Shown here: piece by piece, positions 36,963-47,890 of the stretch
Numbering within the stretch: position 1 is the stretch's first letter
Layout of the letters: each line of letters starts with the position of its first letter
NCBI RefSeq assembly: GCF_001540865.1
Contig: NC_033623.1
Span: forward strand, 14,010,116-14,074,115
DNA: 64,000 nucleotides
Origin: Ananas comosus
Lineage: Eukaryota; Streptophyta; Magnoliopsida; Poales; Bromeliaceae
Reading direction: 5' to 3'
The notes under the pieces: generated by a model
Database searches by the model: none
What the model was told of the DNA's origin: nothing
The model's input: only the letters and a program-made list of their open reading frames with translations
Position numbers and translations under genes: made by a program

Positions 36963-38045
36963 ATGAAGTATTTTTGTGTAATCTTAGTAGCACTGATAAG
37001 TTGCTTCTTCTGTGACCATGTTAGTGCTGGTGCAAGAGCTAGATGCATGGATCCTTACTTTGGAAATTGCTATGGAATCCCTCTAAAATGCCCGCCTGGT
37101 TGCCCTAAACTTTGCGAGGTTGATTGCAAAGCATGCAAACCTTACTGTGGTAAGTTTTTCTCTTACCGAAGTTTCACTCGTAAATCTGCTTTATTTACAA
37201 TAGTAATAATCAATATGTGAATATGTGCTCGAATTCATTGATTGAGTCCAAATTGATGTAAGTCCATCATAAATTCCCTCACAGATTGTGACAAGCCAGG
37301 GGCTGTGTGCCAAGACCCGCGCTTCATCGGAGGCGACGGCATCATGTTCTACTTCCATGGAAGGAAAGAAAAGGACTTTTGCCTTGTAACAAACCCAGAT
37401 ATACACATCAATGCGCATTTCATCGGAAAGAAGGGCAACAAAGGAAGGGACTTCACTTGGGTCCAGTCGATCGGGGCCTCGTTCGGGTCGCACCAGTTGT
37501 ACGTCGGCGCGAGAAACGTGGCAAACTGGACACAATCCGAGGACTACATGCACATACAATTCGATGGAGTCGACGTCAACATTCCACTAGGAAATGGCGA
37601 GATGTGGTTTTTTCCGGATTCCGGTTTGACGATCAAACGTGTAGGGCAGACGAATTCAATAGTGGCTGAAGTGGTCGGCGTGGTCAAGATCAGAGTGAGA
37701 GTGGTGCCAATAACTAAAGAAGAATCAAGAGTTCATGGATACGACATAAAGGAGGAGGATTGTTTTGCTCACTTAGAGCTAAGTTTCAAGTTTAGCTCAT
37801 TGAGTAACTTGGTAGATGGGGTGTTGGGACAGACCTATGTGCCGGGTTATCGTAGCAGGGTGAAAATGGGCGCCACCATGCCGATCATGGGGGGTGCGGA
37901 GAAGTTCGCGTCATCGCATTTGTTTGCTACAGATTGTGCGGTATCGAAGTTTGGGTTTAGAAGGGAGGGCGCAGAGCTTGAAGATCCACGGACGGTTACT
38001 TGTGGAGCTACAGAGGGAGGAGTGGGGATTGTCTGCAGAAGATGA
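36963..38045 (+). CDS. Secreted root cap domain protein, copy A
   Basis: Two exons, 36963-37149 and 37285-38045, give 315 residues. The first 22 or so residues (MKYFCVILVALISCFFCDHV) form a signal peptide, followed by a Cys-rich segment (CMDPYFGNCYG, CPPGCPKLCEVDCKACKPYC) and then the root cap domain: VCQDPRFIGGDG, FYFHGRKEKDFCLVTN, HINAHFIG, DFTWVQSIG, and near the end CAVSKFGF. Root cap/LEA-related proteins are secreted plant proteins of unclear biochemical role, first noted in maize root caps. This copy is clearly a paralogue of B and C but more divergent from them than they are from each other. A short intron of 135 bp falls just after the Cys-rich part. A U4 snRNA gene lies 490 bp downstream. 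Confidence 0.9.
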
Positions 38046-38459
38046 GAGACAGAGAGGGTCAATAAAGTGTAATTTGCTTGTGTGAGTTATATCTGCATGT
38101 ATGTGGTAAATGGTGAGCAATATTATGTTGCAGTCATGTTATTATTTGGCAATTTCCACTTGAGGAAGATCCATTTCATCATTGTTTTCATGTACTGATG
38201 CATCAAGTACTTGAAATTGTTCTAGGGATCCCCTAAAACCCTGCAACATGAAAAATAAAAGAGAGAGAAGCATCTAAGAACTTCACTTTTTTTAAAAAAA
38301 AATTAAAAAAATCCCGACAATTCTATGTGCAATGAGAATTCTTTTTCCTCCGGAAGTTAAAAGAGTTTTTGATGCCTTTGCGGAATATCCTCGAACAGTT
38401 GATCGATCTACATACATGTGCGGTGGGATATAGGATTATATGCATAATATAGGCTAATA

Positions 38460-38510
38460 GTCCCACATCGACCAGTTAAATACGTCGTGGCCCATAAGCT
38501 TTCTTTAAAA
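38460..38510 (+). promoter_or_regulatory. snRNA promoter (USE and TATA) of U4 copy 1
   Basis: The plant snRNA upstream sequence element GTCCCACATCG lies at 38460-38470 and a TATA box TTTAAAA at 38504-38510. The 33-base gap between them is the spacing known for Pol II-transcribed plant snRNA genes; Pol III types have about 10 bases less. Confidence 0.88.
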
Positions 38511-38536
38511 GGAGAGGCCCAGCGACGGAGAAAAGC

Positions 38537-38690
38537 ATCTTTGCGCTTGGGGCAATGACGCAGCTAGTGAGGTAAAAACCGAGGCGCGTCAATTGCTGGT
38601 TGAAAACTATTTCCAAACCCCCTCTTTGGCCTGGGCTCGCCCCGGTTGCCACTGAGAATTTCTGGAAGGGCCCCCTCTAATCCAGGGTAA
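38537..38690 (+). ncRNA. U4: U4 spliceosomal RNA, copy 1
   Basis: Begins ATCTTTGCGCTTGGGGCAAT, the plant U4 start that pairs with U6 in stem II. The 5' stem-loop has TGACGC/GCGTCA with a kink-turn of AGT bulge and tandem GA pairs (CTAGTGAGG facing CCGAGG), the SNU13/15.5K binding site. Stem I (GCTGGTTGAAAACTATTTCC), a central GC-rich hairpin and the Sm site AATTTCTGG follow. The 3' end is estimated from the final GGGCC/GGCCC hairpin and could be a few bases later. The promoter is complete. U4 chaperones U6 in the U4/U6.U5 tri-snRNP. Confidence 0.93.
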
Positions 38691-38696
38691 GGCCCT

Positions 38697-39352
38697 ACAA
38701 TTCTTAATTAGCTATAAATGTTTTTTTGAGTTAGTGTTTCTAATTCCGTTTAATGTCGAAAATAATACTTGAATTGTTAGATCATTCCTGTAATTTATCA
38801 AAAACCGGGTTGGGGCCTGATTTTGGCGTCTGAAATGATGTAGCAGAATTTGGACCAATAATTTTAGTTGAATCACAAACGTCCACCCTGTACTATGGCT
38901 ACATTTTGGGCCCAATAATTTTAGTTGAATCACAAACTCCACCATGTAATATGGCTACATTTTGGGCCCAGTAGAACTTGGGCCATTTACACTTCGGGCC
39001 TATCACAAATTTGCTTCATCTTCAACACTTCCAAGATTGTCATATATGGCAGGATCTTTTTAAAAAAGATGCAGTATAATATATATATTAGTAAACAGCA
39101 AAAATTTCTTTACAACCTTGAAAGAACCTCACAGTTCAATATCTAACTTACCTAAGACTTTCAACTATATTATAACAATTATCTAATTAAAAAATATATA
39201 CATAATCCTTCTCCGCAAGGTTGGGCACATTAATTCTCCAGCGAGATGATTTGCGATATAAAATTACTCGAATTTTGTGAAGTGGAAAGCATCCTCCTCG
39301 AAAAGAGAGCTTCCGTTTTGATTCGATGGTCCTTGTCCAGAGTGTTTTGGGC
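38697..39352. other. Intergenic DNA between U4 copy 1 and LTO1
   Basis: Contains a repeated phrase (AATAATTTTAGTTGAATCAC twice, 38858 and 38910) with ATGGCTACATTTTGGGCCCA twice, a short tandem duplication of about 55 bases. The right part may hold the LTO1 3' UTR. Confidence 0.45.
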
Positions 39353-40875
39353 TTAGGAAGGATTGCTACTCTCAGCAGCAAAGCCAGATGCTTCTGCTAG
39401 AGCTGATAGGTCCTGTTCACCGCTAAAAACCTGCAAAAAAAAAATTACCAAAGAATAGAAATTTTGATGTTACTATTTAGTACAACATAGAGTACAACAT
39501 AGTTATTTTGACCTCATAAAGATAATATATGCTTGCCGGATCTATACCTGAACACTCCGCCAGTATGAACGCAAACAATAACAATTTCGCACGAGAAGAA
39601 GTTGAGGCAATGAAGCATTCTATAGTATACGAATACCAGAATATAAACAACATCCAAGAAGAAGCGAGCACTGTCAATCAATTTCAATCCAGTAATAGAT
39701 TGGGCAGAACAAAACATATATACATCGCCTGATTATTTTGGATTGATTTCATTTTAATCTTTAAATAACTTTATCCTCGATATGCAAAACATACCATGAA
39801 AAATTAGTCATCTTACTCTTTCACCTCAATTATTTTCATACCTCCACGAGAGTTCTCTAACCAAAGCTCCTCTATTATATGAGCAAATTATAAATAATAA
39901 GAACTGTATTTTGTTTTATATCTATTAATTTGCAGAGATATGAGACCTATAGCTGATATCTACAGGTGAAAGCACATCATAATCAGTTAGGACAATATTA
40001 TTAGACATCAAGGAGAATTAATCGGAACACTGACGAACAAAAATAATTCTTCCTGCAAATATTGGAAACTAACCTTATCTTTGATGATCCATGTTGGGAA
40101 GCCTTCAATCCCAACAGCTGCACATTCCAAGGCCATTTTTCTTCCTTTACCAACTCCATCAGGGAAACACTCAACATAATCCAACATCTTCACAGCTTCA
40201 CGCCCAAACATCTGTATCAACAGATAAAGATGATAAATATTGGTTCATGCTAGTGCTGCATATTATCAGTACTTTTGCAGGGTTAATTTGATACTAATCT
40301 ATTCAATCAAAGTTTTAAAGATAAAATAAAGACCAAAGAAACAAAGTGATAGATATTAAGGCATTTTATTTTGTTCTGTATATACTGCAACAACAACAGA
40401 TATAAGGAATTCACCTCCTTCTGTTCATTACAGTGAGAACACCAGAATGCTCCATACATCTTAGCGCCTATGGTCTTCAGGTGCTTTGCAAGGGAGATAG
40501 CGAAAGGAGTTGATTCTTTGGTTATAACAGTCTCGTATGGCTCCAAGGTAATTTCCCCTGAGCTGTATGAATCAGATTGGGCAAAATGTTAAGCATGTTT
40601 TTCTTGTAAGACAAACATAAACAAACATGTGAGTATAGAAATCTACTGCATATGAGTTAATTAGGCAAGCAAACCAGCTATGAACGACGAATGCCTTTAC
40701 ATAGACTCTAAAACTATGAATTTTAAGGTATACAAAATAGTACGATGAAGTTGATATTGACAAGGCTATGTGGAATTTCCAGGACGATTAGAAACCTCCA
40801 GGTTTTCTTTTAGGGCCTGCTAACCCTGGAGGTTTTGCAGAAGTGTTACTTGAGAAGAGCTATTGGAAAAAGCAA

Positions 40876-40911
<36 letters not shown>

Positions 40912-42821
40912 CTCTCAATGACTAATGACTACCCAATGTCGCTAAAAATAGAAGCTTCAAATTGGAGAGTCCGCTTTTAGGGTCTAGAAGCTCATTTTGG
41001 CAAATCACAACAGCCAAAAAATTCCAAACTTATTGTTTGATGAACACCTAGCTTCTTGTTTGATCCTAGCGAAGTGTTAAAAAAAAAAAATAGAATGGAG
41101 GTTGAATAACTTCCAACTAAATCAATCAATTGAAGTTTGTGTCAACTGAAGCAAATTACGCAGTGAAAGTTGCTTTATATATGAGATAAAGATCTTATGC
41201 CGGCTAAGAAAAGTTTTTTAACAGCATAAAGCCTGAAACATAATTTAATTGGTCATGATGGAAGTTTCTTAACAGCATAAGAATTAATTTGTGTGAAACA
41301 CATGAAGAAAATTTTCATTTAGGAATAACATTTAAAGGGTACTACAGCATCAAACTAAACAGTTCAAAAAACTGAAAGAGCAGCAAACTTTATGTGACTT
41401 TAGTATTAAGAACACGAAAGTCTTACCCTGACAACTGAGGAGTAGCTGATGAATATGAGCTTGTTAGAGCAACAAGAATAACACCGGCAATTGCTAACTG
41501 TAGACCAACCATTTTTCTTATTTCTTCCAAACCAATATCCTACAACATATAAAAGTTGGATTCAGATACCTTCTGGTGGTTCTGAAGAGGGATCCTTTGC
41601 TTTAAGAGACTACATACCTTGACGGTGAGAAGAAATAAACTAAAAGAGAGAAAAGCCGATATGAGACAGTATGAACAAGATGTTCCAGCAAACTCCGTGG
41701 TCAGAAGGTAAACGAAATAAGCACTTGCAGTTGCCATCGAAGTTGTCGTCCCAAGCAAAATCAAGCGATTATTAGTTTCATCAATTCCAGGAAGCAAATT
41801 CTTCCGACTCTGTTGTAGAGAAAGTAATGCAACTAAACCGTACGCAACCATCCCAATCAATGGAAGCGGAACACCTGTATAGTGGAAAATGATATATCAC
41901 GAACCTCGAAAGCAAATTAAGCATTAGATTAGATCGAAAGAGTGAACAGAAACAATTCTGTATCATCACAGTTGATCAGCTGCTTCTTTCTAACCAACTT
42001 GATTTGTAGTTTACTCATAAAAAAATGAGCATTTGACTAACAAGGAATGAAGCCTTAAAATAAATGTAACGGTTCCGCGCCTAGTTTTTTTCTTTCAGCT
42101 CCATGCTTCGAGAGTATATCACTCGGTGAGTTCATAATTTATACTAATAACAAAGCAAGCGCAGCGGCATAACAAACCTCAAAGACATAATATTATCTAT
42201 AACCTAGAGTAAATTCGGATTCTTCTGCTCACTAATTTCAAGGTATTTTCTCGGTTTAATCAGCTCAATGAGCATCGAACTCGATTAACCTCAGTGATAC
42301 TTTTCACAGTTCCAAAATCATGTAGCATCAGAACTAAGCTTCGCCCACATCCACCACAATCAATATAAAATTAGGGCAATAGGTGGCGGTACCGAAGACG
42401 GCGGAGTAGACGCTGTTGAGGACATCGCCGCAACTGCCGCCGCCGCCGCCGTCGCCGACGGGGCAAAACGCCTCAGAATTGGAGAGCTTCAGGTAAGTAA
42501 GATAACCGGTCTCGAGGAAGCCCAAGGATGCGAGACCCGCCGACCAAGTGGATGTGGAAATGCCCCTGAGAGGAGAGCCCTTCTTGTGCTCCTCCACATC
42601 CACCTCGGGAGAAGGCCCCGCGCGGCACTTGAAGTGCACTCGCGCCCCCTCCTGTACAGCAACCACCACCGCAGCACGTAAATTAGATAACAACAGTAAT
42701 AATAGTGAGAAAAATTAGGAAAAATGCAATCGAACGCGATTGAATCGGAGCGCGAAACCATAAAGCGCGGTGGGGGGAAGCGGGGGATGGAGAGGGTGGA
42801 GGAGATGCTCGCCATCGCCAT
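39353..42821 (-). CDS. LTO1: Thylakoid thiol-disulfide oxidoreductase (VKOR-thioredoxin fusion)
   Basis: Catalyses disulfide formation in the thylakoid lumen and supports photosystem II assembly in Arabidopsis. Seven exons (42759-42821, 42393-42651, 41618-41874, 41427-41539, 40415-40562, 40074-40211, 39353-39430) give 351 residues. An N-terminal plastid-type segment rich in Ser, Pro and Arg is followed by the VKOR domain: LETGYLTYLK, FCPVG...CGDVLNS and the CSYC active site (about 174-177), with four or more membrane helices. The C-terminal thioredoxin-like domain has WCSHC (Cys 272 and 275), YVECFPDG and IEGFPTWII. Exon 1 is the least certain part: the ATG/GT boundary at 42759 restores phase but leaves only 21 codons. 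Exons 2-7 are solid. Confidence 0.88.
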
Positions 42822-42837
42822 TAGCAGCTGCTGCTTC

Positions 42838-42859
42838 GCTCCTTTGCTCTTCTTCCCCT

Positions 42860-42896
<37 letters not shown>

Positions 42897-43410
42897 GGGG
42901 TCTCTGTTTTAACGGTCCATGGATTCCCATCTGAGCCGCGACTCGGACGACACGAATCGGGGTGGGTTCGGGTTTGGTTCGGATCCGGCGCCGCCACACC
43001 TAGCCCAACTGCCCAAGGGAGCGAATCGTTCTCGAGTCTAAATAAGGCCCATTAGGCCTATTTATTTTTAAATACGTTGGGCCTGATGGCCCCTTTTTGT
43101 TCATAGGCTCTCTTGGTAACAGGTTGGCCCAATTAACTTTGTGTCTACAATCTGGACTCTGGAGGAAGGTAGTCCCTAACTCTTCTTTTCTTTTCTTTTT
43201 TTTTCTTTTAAAAACCTTTAATTTCTTTATTGACATCTGCTCACCTTCTAATTATTCCGATTTGAATAAATCAAGTCATCTAAATTAGAGATTTGCTAGC
43301 AATTTTGCTAATAGTTAATGGCACCTGCAAATCCATTTTGCTAGCACAAAAGCCATTTTAATTTAATAGAATCATTGATAAAGTTAACAAGATCCACAAT
43401 AATATAACGA
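42838..43410. other. Upstream region of LTO1 and intergenic DNA
   Basis: Holds a (CT)n run (42865-42892) probably in the 5' UTR or promoter of LTO1, a GC-rich part to about 42990, then AT-rich sequence. No other gene. Confidence 0.4.
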
Positions 43411-43426
43411 ATAAAAAAATCTTAAA

Positions 43427-43575
43427 ACCGACTGTCCCTAGATCAAGTGGCAAAGGGTTTTGTGGTTGGTACCCGAAACCCAAGTTCGAATTCTAGTTGA
43501 TTCACATTTCTAGCTAAGTTTATTTCTAAATGAAATAAACGAAGCGGGTAGCGTGCTATCTATTTCTCAAAAAAA
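43427..43575 (+). mobile_element. tRNA-derived SINE with 16-bp perfect target duplication
   Basis: ATAAAAAAATCTTAAA flanks the element exactly (43411-43426 and 43576-43591). The head has an A-box-like AGTGGCAAAGGG and a B-box-like AAGTTCGAATTC; the 3' part ends AACGAAGCGGGTAGCGTGC, TATTTCTC and A-run. That tail matches the LINE at 10158. It is the cleanest full-length member of the family here (149 bp). Confidence 0.88.
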
Positions 43576-43591
43576 ATAAAAAAATCTTAAA

Positions 43592-45074
43592 TCAAAGAGA
43601 TTAGAGGCTGGAAACATGTCAAAATAAAGTTAAAGGGTTCAATTTTACCTAAATATTTGCTTTTTATTAGAAATTTGGAATTTACAAGAAAGATGCTACA
43701 TAAACCCACAATTTCATTCGCCCGCTGGTAAACTGCAGTTTACTCAAATTTCATTCGCCAGCTGGTAAACTGCAGTTTTGAGTAAACTGCTACATGCTAC
43801 TGCAATTGTTAATTAGTAGACCCAAATCATGTAATCACATATAATAAAACTATCAAATGGACATGTGAAATAGCATACTAATACTAACTTCCTCGGTTCT
43901 ACTCTATTAAAACCCAAATTAATGTACGAGTTTAAGGTACTAGCTAGCGAGCCTAATGATATATTTAATAAATATCTTTTTTTTCATTTATTCTTTTATC
44001 GTGTGCTTAACTTTAAACTTTGAAACATAAAAAATATGCATACTACTCAGTTATCATCTCAGAGAAAACTATAGTTTTGAGCAAGCCCTCCTCTTTCTCT
44101 GTTTTCTTTTTTTTCGTTTTTTTTTTTTTTGGTTGGTAATTTGAGAAAACCCTTTTTTTAGTGCAGATTATTTTATCGCACTCTAAATTATCTAAGAAAA
44201 ACTCTAATTCACAGCACGTCAGGTGATCCAACCCAATAATCGCATCGCTACGCAAGTTGATTGCACGTATAGCTAAGGGAGAAAGCATTGTCTGAACCTG
44301 GAATACCACGTCAGCAGTAGACCGCTAAACCAATGCAACTATTCATTTCATTCGCTTCTTCAATTCTAATTGTTTTAAAAGAGAATAACCCGTAATTTCA
44401 AATAAGAAAAAGTTATTTGATGGTGGTTTCTTTAGATTGCTTGGGTAGTTTACGGCTCACAAATTGAACCAGGTTCAGGGAATAAATTTTCAGGCGAGTT
44501 GTTAGGCAATATTTTGGTAGAAATTGTATTGATTAAGATAATTATTCAAGCATAGCCATCATCTTTATGCATAAATAATTTTAAAATATCTTAAAATAAA
44601 AAAATAAAATTAAAAGTCTCATAACATGCTAGCATGATCTTAGATCTGGGACTGGAAGAGTCTAACCACCTGCGCGCACCTCGTGAATCTAATCATATTT
44701 TGACCCATTGTAGTTCGAATTTGTGACTATAGTAGTTGAAATGGGTGCACCACATCACGCAATGCACCGCCTACTGGATTTGCCATATCACAGGCCGGCT
44801 AAAGTAAATATTAAATAATAAATATATTAAAGACGGTGGGCTGAATCAGTTATCCCCGCTTTAATTCGTTCCTGTCATATTCTCGTTTTCCCAATTTAAA
44901 AATATATCCTCTACAAAAGATTCCTCATAAAAAGAAAGGAATCGCTAACAAATGGATGAAAAGTGTAGTATTCTCCATTACGTGCATGCATGCCATCATT
45001 CTTATAATAATAATTAATATATCAAAAAGGCATTTAAAATTGTATATATCTCACATTGACTTTTTGTTAGAAAA
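43592..45074. other. Intergenic DNA upstream of the inverted duplication
   Basis: Unique AT-rich DNA with one short tandem duplication (43710-43790) and a poly-T tract at 44108-44130. No gene recognised. Confidence 0.4.
43710..43790. repeat. Short tandem duplication
   Basis: ATTTCATTCGCC(C/A)GCTGGTAAACTGCAGTTT occurs twice in a row, about 38 bases apart, with one substitution. Confidence 0.8.
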
Positions 45075-45115
45075 ATCACTACCCAAGATGCGCATAAGCT
45101 CTTCGATCTCAAAGC

Positions 45116-45123
45116 TATAAATA
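45116..45123 (+). promoter_or_regulatory. TATA box of root cap gene B
   Basis: TATAAATA lies 124 bases before the start codon. The same box with the same context is kept in gene C (53295-53302, minus). Confidence 0.7.
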
Positions 45124-45239
45124 CGAACCCCGACATGCACCACTTGCTATATCCACCCAGCAATATTCATCTCTTCTAGCTTATTTTCACTCAGAAACCT
45201 TTCCTTTGTAGCATTCGTTCCCATAGAAGCTACGTAACC

Positions 45240-47043
45240 ATGAAATATTTCCTGGTTCTTTTGGTTGCGCTAACAAGCTGCTTCTTCTATGGACGTGTTA
45301 ATGCCGGAACAGCTGCGTGCGCGAACACCTACTCGAATTGCTATGGAATTTCATTCAATTGCCCGCAGGGTTGTCCTAATCAATGCGAGGTGGACTGCAA
45401 CACATGCAAGCCTTATTGTCGTAAGTCTCTCTTTTCCCTCCCCCTAATTAATCTACTTTGTTTTCTAAATAAGAAAATAAATTCATTATGTATATGTGAA
45501 TGCATACTATTCTATGTTTATGGAGTACTCCATCCATGCTTGGGCACACAATTTAATGCAGGTTCATCACAAACTTCTCTTCTTCAGTATCATAATTTAT
45601 TAGGTTAATTAAGAACCTATATATATATATATATAGAAAGAGAGAGAGTTGAGCTAAAATACTCTCAAAAGCATCATGAATGTGGTACTTTTGAGTTTTT
45701 AACTATTGAATGGATAGATGTGAGGTTGAGATGATGGTGGTAGGTGGAATAGTATTTGATCCAAAAGCTATAAATAATCAAGGAGTAGATTCAAGGACTA
45801 TAAACTTAGAAGCACCAAGGGTTTAGTGCTTCTAAAAGTATTCTAACTCAATTTTATATATATATATATAGTTCTTAGATTAACAGTGGTGCATTATTGT
45901 CCAATGTGTGTCTGAACACTAAAATTTTAACTTACTATCTAATAATGCAGTTATTTTGATTAAGCACTTATAAGCCTGTACTAATCGGTATTTTTAAGTT
46001 TTTTATGAAATATTTAATGGTAATTGTTAAATTCCTACTCAATTGGTGGACTATAATTAGCTAGAAAGAGAAATGATAGTAGCTGGAACTCGAAAGAGTA
46101 GATAGATTAGATAGCAGAATTAAATTCATAATGATAATTATTAAGATACTTATTGTAAATTGCACTATGTATATATATGTCTGGTAGGATCCGAGCTTCT
46201 TCTTTTTTGTTTTTTGTTTTTCCTTCTTATTTATCGAGTTACATGCATGTAAAATCTTGGTTGTGCACATACGTTCATCGATCAGCTTGCGATAAGCCGG
46301 GAGCGGTGTGCCACGACCCGCGCTTCATCGGTGGAGACGGCATCAAGTTCTACTTCCACGGAAAGAAAAACAAGGACTTCTGCCTCGTCACCGATTCCGA
46401 CATCCACGTCAACGCGCATTTCATTGGAAAGCAAGGCAAGGGGAGGGACTTCACCTGGGTCCAGTCCATCGGCATCTTGTTCGGCTCGCAGCAGTTCTAC
46501 GTCGGTGCGAGAAAGGTCGCGACCTGGCACGGATCCGACGACAACATGCACGTGCAATTCAATGGAGCAGACATCAACATCCCGTCGGGCGACGGCGAGA
46601 TGTGGACGTCGCCGGAGGGCGACTTGCAGATCAAACGTGTTGGGGAGACGAACTCGATTGTGGCCGAAGTGGTGGGCGTGGTGAAGATCGGAGTGAGAGT
46701 GGTGCCCATCACCGAAGAAGAATCGAGAATTCATGGGTACGGCATTACGGAGGACGACTGCTTTGCTCATCTGGAGCTCAGCTTCAAGTTCAGTTCACTG
46801 AGCAACTCGGTGAGCGGGGTTTTGGGGCAGACCTACGTGCCGGGTTATCGCAGTCCAGTTAAGATCGGCGTCCCGATGCCGGTCATGGGTGGCGCGGAGA
46901 AGTACTCGACCTCGCATCTGTTTGCGACGGACTGCGCCGTCTCAAAGTTCGGGCTCAAGAGGGAGGGTGCTGAGATTGAGGATCCGCCGACGGTTGCTTG
47001 CGGAGCTCAAGATGGAATTCAGGGGATTGTTTGCAAGAGGTGA
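45240..47043 (+). CDS. Secreted root cap domain protein, copy B
   Basis: Exons 45240-45420 and 46286-47043 give 312 residues. The signal peptide (MKYFLVLLVALTSCFFYGRV) is followed by a Cys-rich segment (CANTYSNCYG, CPQGCPNQCEVDCNTCKPYC) and the root cap domain (VCHDPRFIGGDG, FYFHGKKNKDFCLVTD, DFTWVQSIG, CAVSKFGL). It is the near-twin of gene C in opposite orientation; in exon 2 the only visible protein difference is Ile in QSIGILFG against Val in C. The 865-bp intron holds a short-family MITE that is absent from C. Function of this family is unknown; expression in root cap is known for maize members and is only inferred here. Confidence 0.9.
45648..45852. mobile_element. Short-family MITE in the intron of root cap gene B
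   Basis: Ends are GTTGAGCTAAAATACTCTC and, reversed, ATTGAGTTAGAATACTTTTAG. It sits between a TATATA...GAAAGAGAGAGA tract and a TA tract. The duplicate intron in gene C has only CTATATGTATATATAG at this place, so this is a true insertion into a TA-rich site. Confidence 0.85.
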
Positions 47044-47275
47044 AAGAGACAGAGAGATACAGAGAGGAAGATGACCGGGAAGAGTGATTTTGCTTTGCAT
47101 TAATATTTCATGTGCGTGTGTGTGTGGTATTTAGTGATAAATAATCTCTGGTTCCTTTGTTGCTGCTCTCCAGCTTTGTTGCTTGGGGGTTTTCGTTTAT
47201 TCTGTATCTGCTATCATTTTGTTTTCCTCATGTATTCCTCTATAATATTTCTCTTAATATAATTAATGAATAGAT

Positions 47276-47771
47276 CTATTGCCTATTCTTTTCAAAATAA
47301 AAGAACTTCTGTCGCAGTAACTTTTTTTGTGAAAGATGTTCCGGTCATATTATAGTTCTGCAATTTGGGCATAGGAAAATTCCTTGATTATTCTGTGATG
47401 TTGTTGTCTTTTTTCATGTTGCATTAAGTTATTGGATAAAAAATAGGTTAAATTATATAAAAAAAACTTCTATTAAAATCTGATTTTTCACTTTGGATCC
47501 CGCCGTCCGTGTTCTGTTAGGATTCCGTCTATTTCTCATTATTATATTTTTTTTTATGCCGAAAATATCCTTCTATAAATAAAGAAGGGTTGGGGGAGGA
47601 GAGGAAAAATGAGAGGGCATTTTGGTTATTTTATCAATACTATTAACATCGTACCTCCTGTGAATATTTTTCATTTTTAGAGGGGCAAAGTGTAGGTTTT
47701 TAAATGACAGAAAGAGAAAGTGAAAAATCGGCAACCGATAATCAGTTCAGCTTACGTAGTCAAATAGAAAG
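47276..47771. other. Intergenic DNA, possibly an old MITE
   Basis: The part from about 47450 to 47700 has phrases common in plant MITE fragments (AAACTTCTATTAAAATCTG, AGAGGGGCAAAGTGTAGG), but no clean terminal repeats or target duplication. Confidence 0.3.
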
Positions 47772-47890
47772 ATGACACATGGTATATTAAGAGCCGAAAA
47801 AAAGGAGTTCAAAAGTAAATGAATTACACATGGTATATTAAGAGCCGAAAAAAAGGAGTTCAAAAGATGACACGGTATATTAAGAGTGGT
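47772..47890. repeat. Tandem repeat next to a LINE 5' end
   Basis: CACATGGTATATTAAGAGCC with AAAAAAAGGAGTTCAAAAG occurs twice, about 53 bases apart, and a third truncated copy (CACGGTATATTAAGAG) abuts the LINE at 47888. Confidence 0.8.

Larger units (their letters stand above)
45075..47275. repeat. Left arm of an inverted segmental duplication
   Basis: This arm and 51490-53340 are inverted copies that include promoter, both exons, intron and 3' UTR of a root cap gene. Exon 2 differs by one visible amino-acid change. The arms differ by a MITE in this copy's intron, a deletion of about 95 bp in the other intron, and TG-repeat length. Confidence 0.88.

Noticed and set aside
43440..43500. tRNA gene candidate (A- and B-box-like words)
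   Set aside because: No cloverleaf can be drawn, and the region continues into a LINE-like tail with A-run and target duplications; it is a SINE. The same holds for 12520, 50905 and 55366.
44625..44650. miR167-like word AGCATGATCT
   Set aside because: Only ten bases agree and the rest does not; it is part of a CATGCTAGCATG palindrome with no star arm.
46282..46862. Antisense and shifted frames of 162-184 codons in the root cap genes
   Set aside because: Shadows of exon 2; they mirror exactly in the twin gene and have no own homologues that I recognise.
47772..47890. CRISPR-like direct repeats
   Set aside because: Two and a half contiguous copies in a plant genome with no unique spacers; it is a simple tandem repeat.
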